Positions 1-9,062 of a stretch of DNA of 64,000 nt are shown here, one piece after another (position 1 is the first letter of the stretch; every line of letters begins with the position of its first letter). Position numbers and translations under genes: made by a program. Source of the DNA: Vagococcus vulneris (GTDB taxonomy: Bacteria; Bacillota; Bacilli; Lactobacillales; Vagococcaceae); assembly GCF_003950515.1 (NCBI RefSeq), contig NZ_NGJS01000009.1, forward strand, positions 39,875 to 103,874. Reading direction: 5' to 3'. A model generated the notes under the pieces. That model was not told where the DNA came from and searched no databases. It saw nothing but the letters and a program-made list of their open reading frames with translations.

Positions 1-318
1 TGTTAGCGTTTCGCAGTCAGTGATTTGTTTAGAAAAACCTCTAAACAGTTGAGACAAAATAACACCTGAATTTCCTCGAGCACCCATAAGCAGCCCTTTT
101 GACAATATTCCTGCTAATTCACCTGTATGTTGAGTTGCTGCTTCTCTAACTGCTTTTGCTCCACTAGTCATTGACAAATCCATATTTGTCCCAGTATCTC
201 CATCTGGTACTGGAAATACGTTTAAAGAATTAACAAATTCTGCATTTTGGTTTAAACGTGTTGCACCAGCCTGAACCATTGCTTGGAATTGCCCTCCATT
301 AATCGCTTTTACTTCCAC
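1..318 (-). CDS. fakA: Fatty acid kinase catalytic subunit FakA (YloV/DhaL family), N-terminal part only
   Basis: The frame runs off the left window edge, so only about the first 106 residues are visible. They show the DhaL-type ATP/Mg site: [14 protein letters not shown] at about residues 32-45, then a Gly-rich stretch ending [20 protein letters not shown]. This matches the YloV/FakA family, whose N-terminal DhaL domain phosphorylates fatty acids held by FakB in the membrane-lipid synthesis route. I chose the GTG at 316-318 because a strong AAGGAGGAA site precedes it. The Asp23-family gene lies just upstream on the same strand, the usual yloU-yloV pair. The C-terminal domains cannot be judged here. 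Confidence 0.9.
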   Translation of the reverse strand, partial: MEVKAINGGQFQAMVQAGATRLNQNAEFVNSLNVFPVPDGDTGTNMDLSMTSGAKAVREAATQHTGELAGILSKGLLMGARGNSGVILSQLFRGFSKQITDCETLT

Positions 319-392
319 AAATCCGTTCCTCCTTGTTAGATATACGCTTGTTTCTTATTTTTTTGTATATTCGTATAATGGCTCAATGACAT

Positions 393-755
393 TTAGTCTG
401 GTTGGACACGAACACCTTGAATAAACACATTCACAGAGTTTGCAACGACACCAAGCATTGTTTCTAAATTGTATTTAACTGTCTCCTGAACATTGCGACT
501 TACTTCAGATATTTTAGTTCCATAGCTTACTACTATGTAAACGTCAACAGCTACGCCATTCTCTTCTTGACGAACGACAACACCACGTGAATAGTTTTCT
601 TTACCTAATATCTCATTTAAATTATCTTTAATTTGATTTTTACTAGCCATACCGATGATACCATAAATATCGGTTGCCGCTCCGCCTACTACAGTAGCGA
701 TAACCTCATTTGAAATTTCAATAGTACCAGCTTGCGTTTTTATTGTTACAGCCAT
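393..755 (-). CDS. yloU: Asp23/Gls24 family envelope stress protein (YloU-like)
   Basis: A 120-residue protein of the Asp23/Gls24 family (DUF322). The typical core is visible: an N-terminal beta segment (TIEISNEVIATVVGGAAT), the GVAVDVYIVVSYGTKISEV strand region and the VQETVKYNLETMLGV helix, ending in VNVFIQGVRVQ. Family members are small proteins linked to alkaline or envelope stress; the YloU branch always sits next to the DhaL kinase gene, as here, with about 75 bases between them. A GGAG-type ribosome site precedes the ATG. Its biochemical function is not established; the pairing suggests a link with fatty acid kinase. Confidence 0.9.
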   Translation of the reverse strand: MAVTIKTQAGTIEISNEVIATVVGGAATDIYGIIGMASKNQIKDNLNEILGKENYSRGVVVRQEENGVAVDVYIVVSYGTKISEVSRNVQETVKYNLETMLGVVANSVNVFIQGVRVQPD

Positions 756-972
756 AGTATTACCTCCTCAAAGTCAGTATTTTCCCATTGTCACCCATCA
801 GTTTATCACACCCCAGATATTTATAAAAGAAAAATATCATTTTAAAGTATAATTACTAGCTTTTATTTAAGGTTTATTCATATTTTTATTGCATTCACTT
901 ACAATCTATGATAAATTATTCTAGTATGATTATAGAAAATCAGATTACATTCAAAGCAAAGGAGGGAATATC

Positions 973-1161
973 ATGGCAAAAGAATGTTATATCACTGGGC
1001 GTAAGGCTAGAACTGGTAATAACCGCTCACACGCAATGAACTCATCAAAACGTACATGGAAAGCTAACTTACAAAAAGTTCGTATTTTAGTTGACGGTAA
1101 GCCTAAAAAAGTTTGGGTTTCTACTCGTGCTTTGAAATCTGGTAAAGTAGAACGCGTTTAA
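973..1161 (+). CDS. rpmB: 50S ribosomal protein L28
   Basis: A 62-residue protein starting [20 protein letters not shown], the standard N-terminus of bacterial L28, with the basic [13 protein letters not shown] core and the end [12 protein letters not shown]. It is a component of the large ribosomal subunit. A consensus AAAGGAGGG site stands 8 bases before the ATG. No zinc-binding CxxC pairs are seen, so it is the zinc-free form. It is transcribed divergently from yloU-fakA, as in many Firmicutes, and is followed immediately by a strong terminator, so it is monocistronic. Confidence 0.97.
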   Translation: MAKECYITGRKARTGNNRSHAMNSSKRTWKANLQKVRILVDGKPKKVWVSTRALKSGKVERV

Positions 1162-1179
1162 TAGATGATATCAATTGTT

Positions 1180-1213
1180 CAACTGATGAGCCTGTATCAT
1201 CGGTTGTTTTTTT
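1180..1213 (+). terminator. Rho-independent terminator of rpmB
   Basis: A 10-base-pair stem (CAACTGATGA with TCATCGGTTG, one G-T pair) with a 7-base loop is followed directly by a run of eight T on the plus strand, 18 bases after the rpmB stop. Confidence 0.9.
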
Positions 1214-1220
1214 ATAAAAA

Positions 1221-1258
1221 AAAAAGCGCCTCAGTTTATCAAAAACTGGGGCGCTTTT
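1221..1258. terminator. Terminator downstream of thiN, symmetrical
   Basis: Nearly perfect inverted repeat AAAAGCGCCTCAGTTT / AAACTGGGGCGCTTTT around a 5-base loop. A-runs on one side and T-runs on the other make it usable in both directions. It ends the long minus-strand operon that begins at priA and gives a second stop behind rpmB. Confidence 0.88.
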
Positions 1259-1279
1259 CTATTTACTCTATCCAAAAAA

Positions 1280-1951
1280 TTAATCCCTTTTTGCTTGTTC
1301 ATCATCTTTAGACTGGATAACTGCCAAGAACCCGTCATCAAATGAAAAACGACTTGTATCGCCGACAAATTCATTACTTGATAATGAGAAAGGCAAAGGA
1401 AAATACGCTTTATCCAGAGTATATTTAGCATCATATAAGGTTAATCCAACTACTTCTGTCAAACATATATATGCTAAGTATGTCTTGTCTGACTCTTTTT
1501 GAATTGTGTACTCACCTGAACGATAGTAGGACACACTATTTAATGAATCTTTAATAAAAAGCTGGCCCAGAAATGATTGAAATCTTGTTTGCATCGGTAA
1601 CCATAGATTAGCAAGTAAATGATCCAAACGCCCACCAGTTGCACCTATCAATATATAGTTTGCTTTAGGATAATCTTCAATTGCTGCCAGCAATCCAAGT
1701 TGTGTGTCAGTGTCATCTTTTTCGACATGACACTTTTCAATCTTAGGAATGTATCGCCTTATTTTTTGCCATTCTTCATCCGACAGTGAGTCAAAATCTC
1801 CCACTGCCCGTTCAATAGGAAACCCATGCTCCAAGCCGAATAAAGTACCTCGATCAACACCAATCCAAACTGTTTCTTCCAAAGCATAAGGTGATAAATC
1901 AGGCCAAAGTTCCGGATCTCCTCCAGCAATAATCACAACTTGTTTTATCAT
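1280..1951 (-). CDS. thiN: Thiamine pyrophosphokinase
   Basis: A 223-residue thiamine pyrophosphokinase that transfers pyrophosphate from ATP to thiamine, giving the cofactor thiamine diphosphate. Visible signatures: the N-terminal IIAGGDPELWPDL and GVDRGT segments, the acidic metal-binding stretch AVGDFDSLSDEEW, KDDTDTQLGL and the loop ILIGATGGRLDHLLANL. Length fits the family. The start overlaps the rpe stop by four bases, so the two are translationally coupled. It is the last gene of the translation/cell-wall signalling operon, where it is found in many Firmicutes. Confidence 0.95.
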   Translation of the reverse strand: MIKQVVIIAGGDPELWPDLSPYALEETVWIGVDRGTLFGLEHGFPIERAVGDFDSLSDEEWQKIRRYIPKIEKCHVEKDDTDTQLGLLAAIEDYPKANYILIGATGGRLDHLLANLWLPMQTRFQSFLGQLFIKDSLNSVSYYRSGEYTIQKESDKTYLAYICLTEVVGLTLYDAKYTLDKAYFPLPFSLSSNEFVGDTSRFSFDDGFLAVIQSKDDEQAKRD

Positions 1952-2604
1952 AGGCGTGCAGCCTTTCTTAAATCAGCAATCCGTTCAGCTCGATCTGATG
2001 AACCATAAATATACGAGCCCGCCACTAAAATATCAGCTCCGGCTGCTACACAGCTTTGAGCTGTATGTTTATCGACACCACCATCGATTTCAATTTCATA
2101 ACTATAGTTAAATTGCTCGCGTAATTTGACTAATTCTTCAACTTTTTCTAAACATTCTGGAATAAAGGCTTGTCCTCCAAAACCAGGGTTAACTGTCATG
2201 ATCAGGACTAGATCTGCTAAAGGCAGTACATTTTTAATTGTGTCAACTGATGTTCCAGGATTAATAACAACTCCTGCCTTTGTGCCCTCTTGTTTAATCA
2301 TTTGCAAGGCGCGGTGTATATGCGGTGTGCTTTCTGCATGCACAGTAATTATATCAGCTCCTGCTTGTGCAAAATCAGGTATAAAACGTTCCGGATTAAC
2401 AATCATCAAATGAACATCTAACGTTAAATCCGTCACAGGTCGGATGGCTGAAACAATATTAGGGCCTAAAGTAATATTAGGGACAAACTGACCATCCATA
2501 ACATCGACATGAATATATTCTACCCCATGAGCTTCCACTTCTTTAATATCTTTTTCTAAATTCGCAAAATCTGCACTTAAAATAGATGGCGCTATTTTTA
2601 TCAT
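1948..2604 (-). CDS. rpe: Ribulose-phosphate 3-epimerase
   Basis: A 218-residue TIM-barrel epimerase interconverting ribulose 5-phosphate and xylulose 5-phosphate in the pentose phosphate pathway. Key motifs: IAPSILSADFANL at the N-terminus, HVDVMDGQFVPNIT, DVHLMI, the MTVNPGFGGQ phosphate loop and EIDGGV. An in-frame start exists five codons earlier, but the ATG at 2602-2604 gives the family N-terminus MIKIAPSILSAD and has a GAGGAG site at good distance. The gene lies between rsgA (11 bases upstream) and thiN (4-base overlap). Confidence 0.96.
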   Translation of the reverse strand: MIKIAPSILSADFANLEKDIKEVEAHGVEYIHVDVMDGQFVPNITLGPNIVSAIRPVTDLTLDVHLMIVNPERFIPDFAQAGADIITVHAESTPHIHRALQMIKQEGTKAGVVINPGTSVDTIKNVLPLADLVLIMTVNPGFGGQAFIPECLEKVEELVKLREQFNYSYEIEIDGGVDKHTAQSCVAAGADILVAGSYIYGSSDRAERIADLRKAARL

Positions 2605-2615
2605 AACCAAACTCC

Positions 2616-3500
2616 TCACTTGTTTTTATTATACATCGGTTTTCTGTTTGAAATTTCCTCGTAAAATTGCAGATAATTATCATAGCGACTTTGCAAAATA
2701 TCGCCAGCAGCTACTTCTTCTTTTACTCCACATTTTGGCTCTTTTCGATGTTGGCATTCTCTGAATTTACAATTTTCTGAAGCAGCAACAAATTCTGGAA
2801 AACACTTTGACAACTCAGAAAGCGGCATCTCTAAAAATTCAATAGAACTGAATCCAGGTGTATCCGCGACCAAACCTCCTGCCACGTTAATCAATTCAAC
2901 ATGCCGTGTTGTATGTTTGCCGCGTCCCAATGCTGTGGAAATATCGCCAACTGCTAAGTTTAGATCCGGCAACAACTTATTCAGCAACGTTGATTTTCCG
3001 GCTCCCGACTGACCCATAAACACTGTTAATCTATCCTTAAAAAAAGGTTCCAAATCGGATAAGTCATGCGAATCACTCAATAAAACCGGATAGCCTACAC
3101 TTTCATAATATGTCTGCACTGCCGACATACTTTGAAGAATGTTATCTGAGGCAATATCTAATTTTGTAATATAAATAACTGGTGCAATGTGCTTTTCTTC
3201 TAACATTACCAAGAATCTATCTAATAGATTGAAAGAAAAATTCGGCTCGATACAACTTGTCACAATCACTCCTTGATCCACGTTAGCGACTTGAGGCCTA
3301 ATTAATTCGTTTTCTCTCGGTAAAATATCCATCAAGTATCCATCCGTTGAGTTAGAACTCTCAAAATCTGCAAAATCACCTACCAGTGGCGTAATTTTCC
3401 GATTGCGAAAATTACCTCTTCCTCTAGTCTGATACACTTTGCCGTCATTTTCTACATAATAAAAGCCACTTAAAGCCTTAATAATTTGGCCTCGCTGCAT
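2616..3500 (-). CDS. rsgA: Ribosome small subunit-dependent GTPase RsgA
   Basis: A 294-residue circularly permuted GTPase acting in late 30S subunit maturation. Order seen: N-terminal OB fold (residues about 1-65), G4 motif ITKLD before G1 (GQSGAGKSTLLN) and G3 (DTPGF), then a C-terminal zinc knuckle with the Cys/His set in ENCKFRECQHRKEPKCGV. This inverted order of G motifs is diagnostic of the family. It is followed by rpe and preceded by the pknB terminator, so it probably has its own promoter in the 100 bases upstream or is reached by read-through. Confidence 0.96.
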   Translation of the reverse strand: MQRGQIIKALSGFYYVENDGKVYQTRGRGNFRNRKITPLVGDFADFESSNSTDGYLMDILPRENELIRPQVANVDQGVIVTSCIEPNFSFNLLDRFLVMLEEKHIAPVIYITKLDIASDNILQSMSAVQTYYESVGYPVLLSDSHDLSDLEPFFKDRLTVFMGQSGAGKSTLLNKLLPDLNLAVGDISTALGRGKHTTRHVELINVAGGLVADTPGFSSIEFLEMPLSELSKCFPEFVAASENCKFRECQHRKEPKCGVKEEVAAGDILQSRYDNYLQFYEEISNRKPMYNKNK

Positions 3501-3590
3501 TCTGTCCCTCCTTAAATAAACTAACTGCTCTCTTTATTTAATTATTGTATCATATTTTAAAGTTGTACCGCGTGATACTCATTATTTTAA

Positions 3591-3622
3591 TAAAAAAAGA
3601 GAAATTCATTATGAATTTCTCT
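3591..3622 (-). terminator. Terminator built into the last codons of pknB
   Basis: On the minus strand the repeat AGAGAAATTCAT / ATGAATTTCTCT is followed by seven T. The 5' arm includes the final pknB codons and its stop, so stem and coding sequence overlap. Confidence 0.8.
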
Positions 3623-5471
3623 CATCTTTATTACCTTGGCCTTCATCTTTAGATGTGTCAGGTTTACTATTGTTTTCTCCATGGCTAGACGACTGCGTAC
3701 TTTCTTTAGGTTCTGAAGATTGCTCCGTTTCTGATTTAGATGATTCCGGAACAGTTGTTACCGGCTGTACCGTGCTTGGATCTCGACCAGCTGAATAGAC
3801 AACTGTCACTTGGTCACCTTTTTTCATTTCTGTACCGCTGCTTGGGATAGTATATATTACCTGACCTGAAGGTACTGAACTACTGTATTCGCTTTGTCCT
3901 TCAATTAAAGTCAGACCCATGCTATCAATATAACTGTTTACTCGATTGCTAGAATAGCCGTACATATTCTCTAACTTAAATACTTTCCGCCCAGAGCTCT
4001 TAACAAGCGTTACCTTAGCTTCTCTAGGCACTACTTTCTCACCGGCTTTAGGGACTTGCTTTATAATTCTTCCTTCTTCAATAGTATCGGATGTTTCCTC
4101 TTTTATCGTAATATTTTCTTTTAAAAAGCCTTCATTTAATAATTGATTTTCTGCTGCATCAATATCTAAATTCGACAAATTAGTCATTGCTACGGATTTA
4201 TCACCAGAACTGACAAACAAAGTGACTGTTGTGTTTTCTTTGACAGGCGTACCAACACCCGGATCAGTTTTTACTACACGATCTTTTTCCACAGAATCAT
4301 CTGATATTCTTTCAATTTTAGGCTTTACTTTCAGCTTAGCTGTTTTTAAAATTGCTTCAGCTTCTGTTTGTGATTTTCCTTTTACATCAGGAATTATCAC
4401 TTCACCGCCGCCTCGACCCAACGCGTACAAACCACCGCCGATTAACAAAACTAACGCTAAACCGATTAAGATTAATTTCATCGGCTTTTTCTTTTTCGGT
4501 GTTTCACGCTCATCTTCATGTTCATCTTGTTGTACTTGATTAGGTTTTATTTCTCTTTGTTCAACTTTTTCTGGTTCACGTACCGGTGTCAGCATAATTG
4601 TATCATCCGTCATTACACTAGGTGTAAATACTGATTCATTTGCTCTAGCGGGATTCAAGACAGTTTTAATATCATTATACATCTCATCAACCGTCTGATA
4701 TCTATCTGCGGCTTCTTTAGCCGTTGCATGCAATACCACATTTTCTAAGGATTGCGGTATCGATGGATTAAAACGTCTGACAGACGGCATATCATTTTGA
4801 AAATGTTTCAAAGCGATAGATACCGCTGATTCTCCCTCAAACGGAACAACACCAGTCAACAATTCATACAAAATAATCCCAAGCGCATAAATATCAGATT
4901 GCCTAGTCGCCATACCACCTCTGGCCTGTTCAGGAGATAGATAATGCACAGAACCCAACAGTGTATTCGTCTGAGTAATTGACGTTTCAGATAAGGCAAT
5001 CGCAATCCCAAAGTCAGTTATTTTGACAGTGCCGTCTCGTGCAATTAAAATATTCTGCGGCTTCAGGTCACGATGGATAATTTGATGTTGATGAGCCACT
5101 GAGATGGCTGCTAAAATTTGTTCCATGATATTGACAACTGTTGGTAACGGGATTGGAGAATTGTCTTTGATGTATCGTTTCAAGTCTGTTCCTTCGACAT
5201 ACTCCATAACAATATACTGCATACCATAATCCTCACCGACATCATAAACACCGACAATATTAGGGTGAACCATTTCAGTTGCAGCTAGAGCTTCCCTTTG
5301 GAATCGGCGGATAGCATCTTGATCATTTTGGAAATCAAAACGCAAAACTTTGATGGCTACATCCCTGTTTAAAATTAGGTCTCTTGCTAAATAAACATTA
5401 GCCATGCCACCACTGCCAATACTACGAATAACTTCATAGCGTTCGCCGATTTTTTGGCCGATATTAATCAT
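3609..5471 (-). CDS. pknB: Serine/threonine protein kinase with PASTA repeats (PknB/Stk/PrkC type)
   Basis: A 620-residue membrane kinase that senses muropeptides or lipid II and regulates cell-wall growth. The kinase domain (about residues 10-270) has GSGGMANVY, the lysine in AIKVL, HRDLKPQN and DFG, plus the Thr-rich activation loop. One membrane helix follows at about 330-352, then three extracellular PASTA repeats and a Ser/Thr-rich tail. The start overlaps the end of the phosphatase gene by eight bases, the usual kinase/phosphatase pair. The terminator is partly encoded by its last codons. Three PASTA repeats is at the low side of the family range. Confidence 0.96.
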   Translation of the reverse strand: MINIGQKIGERYEVIRSIGSGGMANVYLARDLILNRDVAIKVLRFDFQNDQDAIRRFQREALAATEMVHPNIVGVYDVGEDYGMQYIVMEYVEGTDLKRYIKDNSPIPLPTVVNIMEQILAAISVAHQHQIIHRDLKPQNILIARDGTVKITDFGIAIALSETSITQTNTLLGSVHYLSPEQARGGMATRQSDIYALGIILYELLTGVVPFEGESAVSIALKHFQNDMPSVRRFNPSIPQSLENVVLHATAKEAADRYQTVDEMYNDIKTVLNPARANESVFTPSVMTDDTIMLTPVREPEKVEQREIKPNQVQQDEHEDERETPKKKKPMKLILIGLALVLLIGGGLYALGRGGGEVIIPDVKGKSQTEAEAILKTAKLKVKPKIERISDDSVEKDRVVKTDPGVGTPVKENTTVTLFVSSGDKSVAMTNLSNLDIDAAENQLLNEGFLKENITIKEETSDTIEEGRIIKQVPKAGEKVVPREAKVTLVKSSGRKVFKLENMYGYSSNRVNSYIDSMGLTLIEGQSEYSSSVPSGQVIYTIPSSGTEMKKGDQVTVVYSAGRDPSTVQPVTTVPESSKSETEQSSEPKESTQSSSHGENNSKPDTSKDEGQGNKDERNS

Positions 5472-6219
5472 TAACTATTCCCTCCTCCCCATCGTCAAAC
5501 GACATTACTAATGCCGTAATATTATCTGTTCCTCCAGCTTCATTTGCCTCAGTTATTAATTCAGCTATTCGATCATTTAAAGGCTTTTGTGTCGTTAAAA
5601 TACTTTTGATCAAATTATCTGACAACATGTTCGTTAAGCCATCCGAACACAAAAGAATTTGATCATCGATTTTTAAAGTAATCAGAGATAAATCTACCTC
5701 TACTTTACCCGGAACACCTACTGAACGGACTAAGATATTCTTTTTCGGGTGATTCGCAGCCATTTCTTCAGTAATTTCACCAGTCTTTACTAACTCGTTA
5801 ACTAATGAGTGATCTTCCGTCAGCTGTTTGATAGCTTGATCTCGAATAATGTATGCGCGGCTATCGCCAACGTGAGCTAGCAACAATTTTCCTTCTAAAG
5901 GTGTTGCTGCAACAATGGTAGTTCCCATACCGAATTTCTCCGGATCATTATTTCCCTCTGCGTAGATGACATCATTTTCTTGTTGAATGCGACTAATCAG
6001 CCACTCAGAGATAGTTTCATGATCAGAAATAGCTGTTTCTTCCCAGACTTTTCCCAATCCTGTAACAGCTAAAAAACTAGCTTGATCACCAGCTTGATGG
6101 CCGCCCATCCCATCGGCAACAATCGCTAAGGTAATTCCTTTTTGGTTTACATATGTACCTACTGTATCTTGATTGTTCTTTCGTTTACGGCCAACATTTG
6201 TCTGATAATCTATTTGCAT
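5464..6219 (-). CDS. pppL: PP2C-family protein phosphatase (Stp), partner of PknB
   Basis: A 251-residue metal-dependent Ser/Thr phosphatase that reverses PknB phosphorylation. PP2C motifs are clear: RKRNNQD near residue 14, ADGMGGHQAGDQAS with metal-binding aspartates, GTTIVAA, HVGDSRAY, TEDHSLVNELV, and the C-terminal CSDGLTNML and GGTDNIT motifs. Length is typical. It sits between rsmB (32 bases upstream) and pknB (8-base overlap), a conserved Firmicute arrangement, and translation with pknB is likely coupled. Confidence 0.96.
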   Translation of the reverse strand: MQIDYQTNVGRKRKNNQDTVGTYVNQKGITLAIVADGMGGHQAGDQASFLAVTGLGKVWEETAISDHETISEWLISRIQQENDVIYAEGNNDPEKFGMGTTIVAATPLEGKLLLAHVGDSRAYIIRDQAIKQLTEDHSLVNELVKTGEITEEMAANHPKKNILVRSVGVPGKVEVDLSLITLKIDDQILLCSDGLTNMLSDNLIKSILTTQKPLNDRIAELITEANEAGGTDNITALVMSFDDGEEGIVND

Positions 6220-6251
6220 GCTTTACACTCCTTTGTTCTCCAAAAATAAGT

Positions 6252-7625
6252 TTACGACTTTCGTCTCAGACAGCTGATAAAAAAGCCATCAGTACCATAA
6301 TGATGGGGATATACTTTTAACATCAGCTGCTGATAGCTTTTTGTTAAATGAGCTACTCCCTTTATATCAATTAACTCAAAATCAGGATGAGCTTCTAAAA
6401 AACCCTGAATAACTTCTTCATTTTCTTGTGTCGTTACTGTACACGTACTATAAGTTATTATACCGTTTTTCTTAACTTTTTGTGCAACACTTTCTAATAT
6501 TTCTGTCTGAATTTGTCTTAATTTTATAAAATCGTCGATTGTTTTACTGTATTTGATATCAGGCTTGCGTCGCAATAAACCTAACCCGGAACAAGGCGCA
6601 TCAATCAGTATCCGATCAAAACTTTCATCTGGAAACTCATCAGCTGCTTGCCTAGCATCAAGTACTCGAGGTTCTATCACCGACGACACATGCAGTCTCT
6701 CTGCGTTTTCTTCGATTAATTTAATTTTATGCGGATGGATATCAAGTGCTGTCACTTTACCGCCTTGTTCAGCATCTAAATATTCAGCAATATGAGTTGT
6801 TTTTCCACCAGGTGCTGCACATGTATCCAATACGTTATCTGACGGACGCAGTTGCATACTTGGCGCTACAAGCATTGATGTCTCGTCTTGGACAGTCAGC
6901 TTCCCTTCCTTAAATAAGTTGCTGCCAGCTAAAAATCCTTTTTTAGCAACGATTCCGACTGGTGACACCACACTTAATTCTGCATTAATCTCATCAGAAG
7001 ATAAGGCGGATACAGCTTCTTCACGCGTTAATGCACGTGTAGCCACACGGCCGCTGGCTCGACTCGTCTGCAATAGAGACTCGCCTAATTCGCGTGTTTG
7101 TTCTAATCCAATATCTGCAATGAGTACTTCCGTCAACCAACGCGGTATACTTATTTCTATTGAGAGACGCTCAATATCATCTGATATTCCAGCTGTATTG
7201 GGAACGCCCTGGCGTTGAATTGTACGCAGCACACCGTTAACAAACTTCCCGATTCCCGGATTCCCTTTTGCTTTAGCGATGTCAACAGCATCATTCAAAA
7301 TACCATAAGCCGGAATTTTATCTAAAAACTCCATCTGATAAATTGACAGTAATAATAATTCTTTAACCCATAAATCAACCTTTTTTGCTTTCTGAATAAA
7401 AGGTGCCAAATAATAAGCTAAGGTCAATTGACGACTAGTCGTCCCATAAACAATTTCTGTCATTAACCGCGCGTCCTTTGATGATAGGTGATGTTTCTTG
7501 ATTCCCTCATTCACTAAAAGATTGGAATACCCTTGATTAGACGCAATCTTAACCAGTAATTCCATCGCTGCATATCTTGGATTTTCATAGATATGTTTGG
7601 GTACTTGTTTTTTCTTTTTACTCAA
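6252..7625 (-). CDS. rsmB: 16S rRNA (cytosine-967-C5)-methyltransferase RsmB
   Basis: About 457 residues: an N-terminal NusB-like RNA-binding domain (residues about 10-140) and a SAM-dependent methyltransferase domain with VLDTCAAPGGKTTHIAEYL, ALDIHPHKI, DAPCSGLGLLRRKPD (first active cysteine) and YSTCTVTTQENEEV (second cysteine). It methylates C967 of 16S rRNA. An open frame begins at 7661, but I prefer the TTG at 7623-7625, which has an AGGAG site and leaves only an eight-base overlap with fmt. Start choice is moderately certain. Confidence 0.93.
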   Translation of the reverse strand: MSKKKKQVPKHIYENPRYAAMELLVKIASNQGYSNLLVNEGIKKHHLSSKDARLMTEIVYGTTSRQLTLAYYLAPFIQKAKKVDLWVKELLLLSIYQMEFLDKIPAYGILNDAVDIAKAKGNPGIGKFVNGVLRTIQRQGVPNTAGISDDIERLSIEISIPRWLTEVLIADIGLEQTRELGESLLQTSRASGRVATRALTREEAVSALSSDEINAELSVVSPVGIVAKKGFLAGSNLFKEGKLTVQDETSMLVAPSMQLRPSDNVLDTCAAPGGKTTHIAEYLDAEQGGKVTALDIHPHKIKLIEENAERLHVSSVIEPRVLDARQAADEFPDESFDRILIDAPCSGLGLLRRKPDIKYSKTIDDFIKLRQIQTEILESVAQKVKKNGIITYSTCTVTTQENEEVIQGFLEAHPDFELIDIKGVAHLTKSYQQLMLKVYPHHYGTDGFFISCLRRKS

Positions 7626-8562
7626 CTTTTTCTCCTGCCTCCAGTTGTCGTCCGACACCATTTAGAAATTCTGCAGCAGTCAGCTGACCTTTACCCGCTG
7701 GCTGCAATCGATTAATCCGCAATAAGGTCCCGTTACCGCAAGCAATCTGAAATGATTTTTTATCAATTGCCGTAATTGTGCCGGGTTGTGCATTTGTTTT
7801 TTCTTCTAGTGGAGTAACATCCCATAACTTCCAACGGATTCCCTGATACGTTGTATAAGATACCGGCCAAGGTCTCATACCTCTAACCTGACAATCAACT
7901 TGTTTCGCCGTTTTTTTCCAGTCAACTTGTTCTTGTTCCCGCGAAATATTTGGCGAGAAGGTCACTTCTGCTTCATCTTGCGAAATTGGTGTAATCTCAC
8001 CAGCAATCAGCTTGGGCAATGTTTCCATTAATAAACTTTCTCCAACAGCACTTAACTTATCAAACATCGTACCAACATCATCTGTTTCCTCAATTGGAAT
8101 AGCTCGCTGAGCCAGTATATCGCCAGCATCCATTTTCTTAACCATTTCCATAATAGTTACACCCGTTTCTTTTTCTCCATTAATAATCGAATAGTGAACG
8201 GGGGCTCCGCCGCGATATTTCGGCAATAATGATGCGTGGACATTAATTGCGCCTAATTTAGGTGCTTTAAGTATTTTTTCTGGCAAAAATTGTCCGAATG
8301 CGGCCGTGACAATTAAATCGGGCTGCATCTCGATGACAGCTTCCATTTCTTCAGAACCGGATATTTTTTCCGGCTGCAATACTTTTATACCGTGAGAAAC
8401 TGCTGCTTCCTTAACTGGAGGTGGTGTTAATATCTTTTTCCTCCCTACAGGACGGTCTGGTTGCGTAACCACTGCTAATACTTGATATTCATCGCTTTTT
8501 ATTATACTTTCTAAAATCGGCACTGAAAAACTTGGCGTCCCCATAAAAATAATTTTAGTCAT
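7618..8562 (-). CDS. fmt: Methionyl-tRNA formyltransferase
   Basis: About 314 residues. The N-terminal formyltransferase fold carries IIFMGTPSFSVP, the catalytic region NVHASLLPKYRGGAPVHYSIINGEKETGVTIM (Asn, His and Asp of the family) and the C-terminal OB-like tRNA-binding domain. It formylates Met-tRNAi for translation initiation, paired with peptide deformylase encoded just upstream. Two start codons lie two codons apart; the ATG at 8560-8562 has the better distance to GGAGGA and gives MTKIIFMGTP. It overlaps def by eight bases. Confidence 0.96.
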   Translation of the reverse strand: MTKIIFMGTPSFSVPILESIIKSDEYQVLAVVTQPDRPVGRKKILTPPPVKEAAVSHGIKVLQPEKISGSEEMEAVIEMQPDLIVTAAFGQFLPEKILKAPKLGAINVHASLLPKYRGGAPVHYSIINGEKETGVTIMEMVKKMDAGDILAQRAIPIEETDDVGTMFDKLSAVGESLLMETLPKLIAGEITPISQDEAEVTFSPNISREQEQVDWKKTAKQVDCQVRGMRPWPVSYTTYQGIRWKLWDVTPLEEKTNAQPGTITAIDKKSFQIACGNGTLLRINRLQPAGKGQLTAAEFLNGVGRQLEAGEKVE

Positions 8563-9049
8563 ACCCATGTTCCTCCATATATTTCTCTAAATCCTCTGGT
8601 GCTATTTTTTCTATAATTTTATCCGTAAACAATTTGCCTTCTAAATGTTCCACTTCATGCTGAAAAGCACGCGCCAAATAGCCGGAAGCATCTACTTCCA
8701 TCTCATAACCCTCACGGTCGATATAACGGACTGTAACTTCCTTATGTCTTTCAACTGTTCCAAAAACATTTGGAAAACTCAGACAGCCCTCAACATCGAT
8801 AGAAGTAGCCGAACTTTTAGCAATAATTTCTGGATTAATCATCTCAAACAACCCAGTATCCTCATCTAGTTCAACTAAAACAACTTGCTGCGACACACCT
8901 ATTTGATTCGCTGCTAAGCCGATTGCATCACGAGCTACCATTGTATCATACATCTCGTCTAACAGCTTCAGCAAACGTGGTGTCAAACGTTTTACCGGTT
9001 GGCATGGTGTAATTAATCCCTTATTTGGGTAAGTAACTATCTTTTTCAA
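8555..9049 (-). CDS. def: Peptide deformylase
   Basis: A 164-residue metalloenzyme removing the N-formyl group from new proteins. All three motifs are present: GLAANQIG (motif 1), EGCLSFP (motif 2, metal-binding Cys) and QHEVEHLEG (motif 3, HExxH). The short length and lack of the Firmicute insertion resemble the type 1 enzyme class rather than the longer type 2 Def common in Gram-positive bacteria; that assignment is my reading. It lies between priA and fmt, overlapping fmt, so deformylation and formylation are co-expressed. Confidence 0.95.
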   Translation of the reverse strand: MKKIVTYPNKGLITPCQPVKRLTPRLLKLLDEMYDTMVARDAIGLAANQIGVSQQVVLVELDEDTGLFEMINPEIIAKSSATSIDVEGCLSFPNVFGTVERHKEVTVRYIDREGYEMEVDASGYLARAFQHEVEHLEGKLFTDKIIEKIAPEDLEKYMEEHGYD

Positions 9050-9062
9050 ATATTCTCATCCT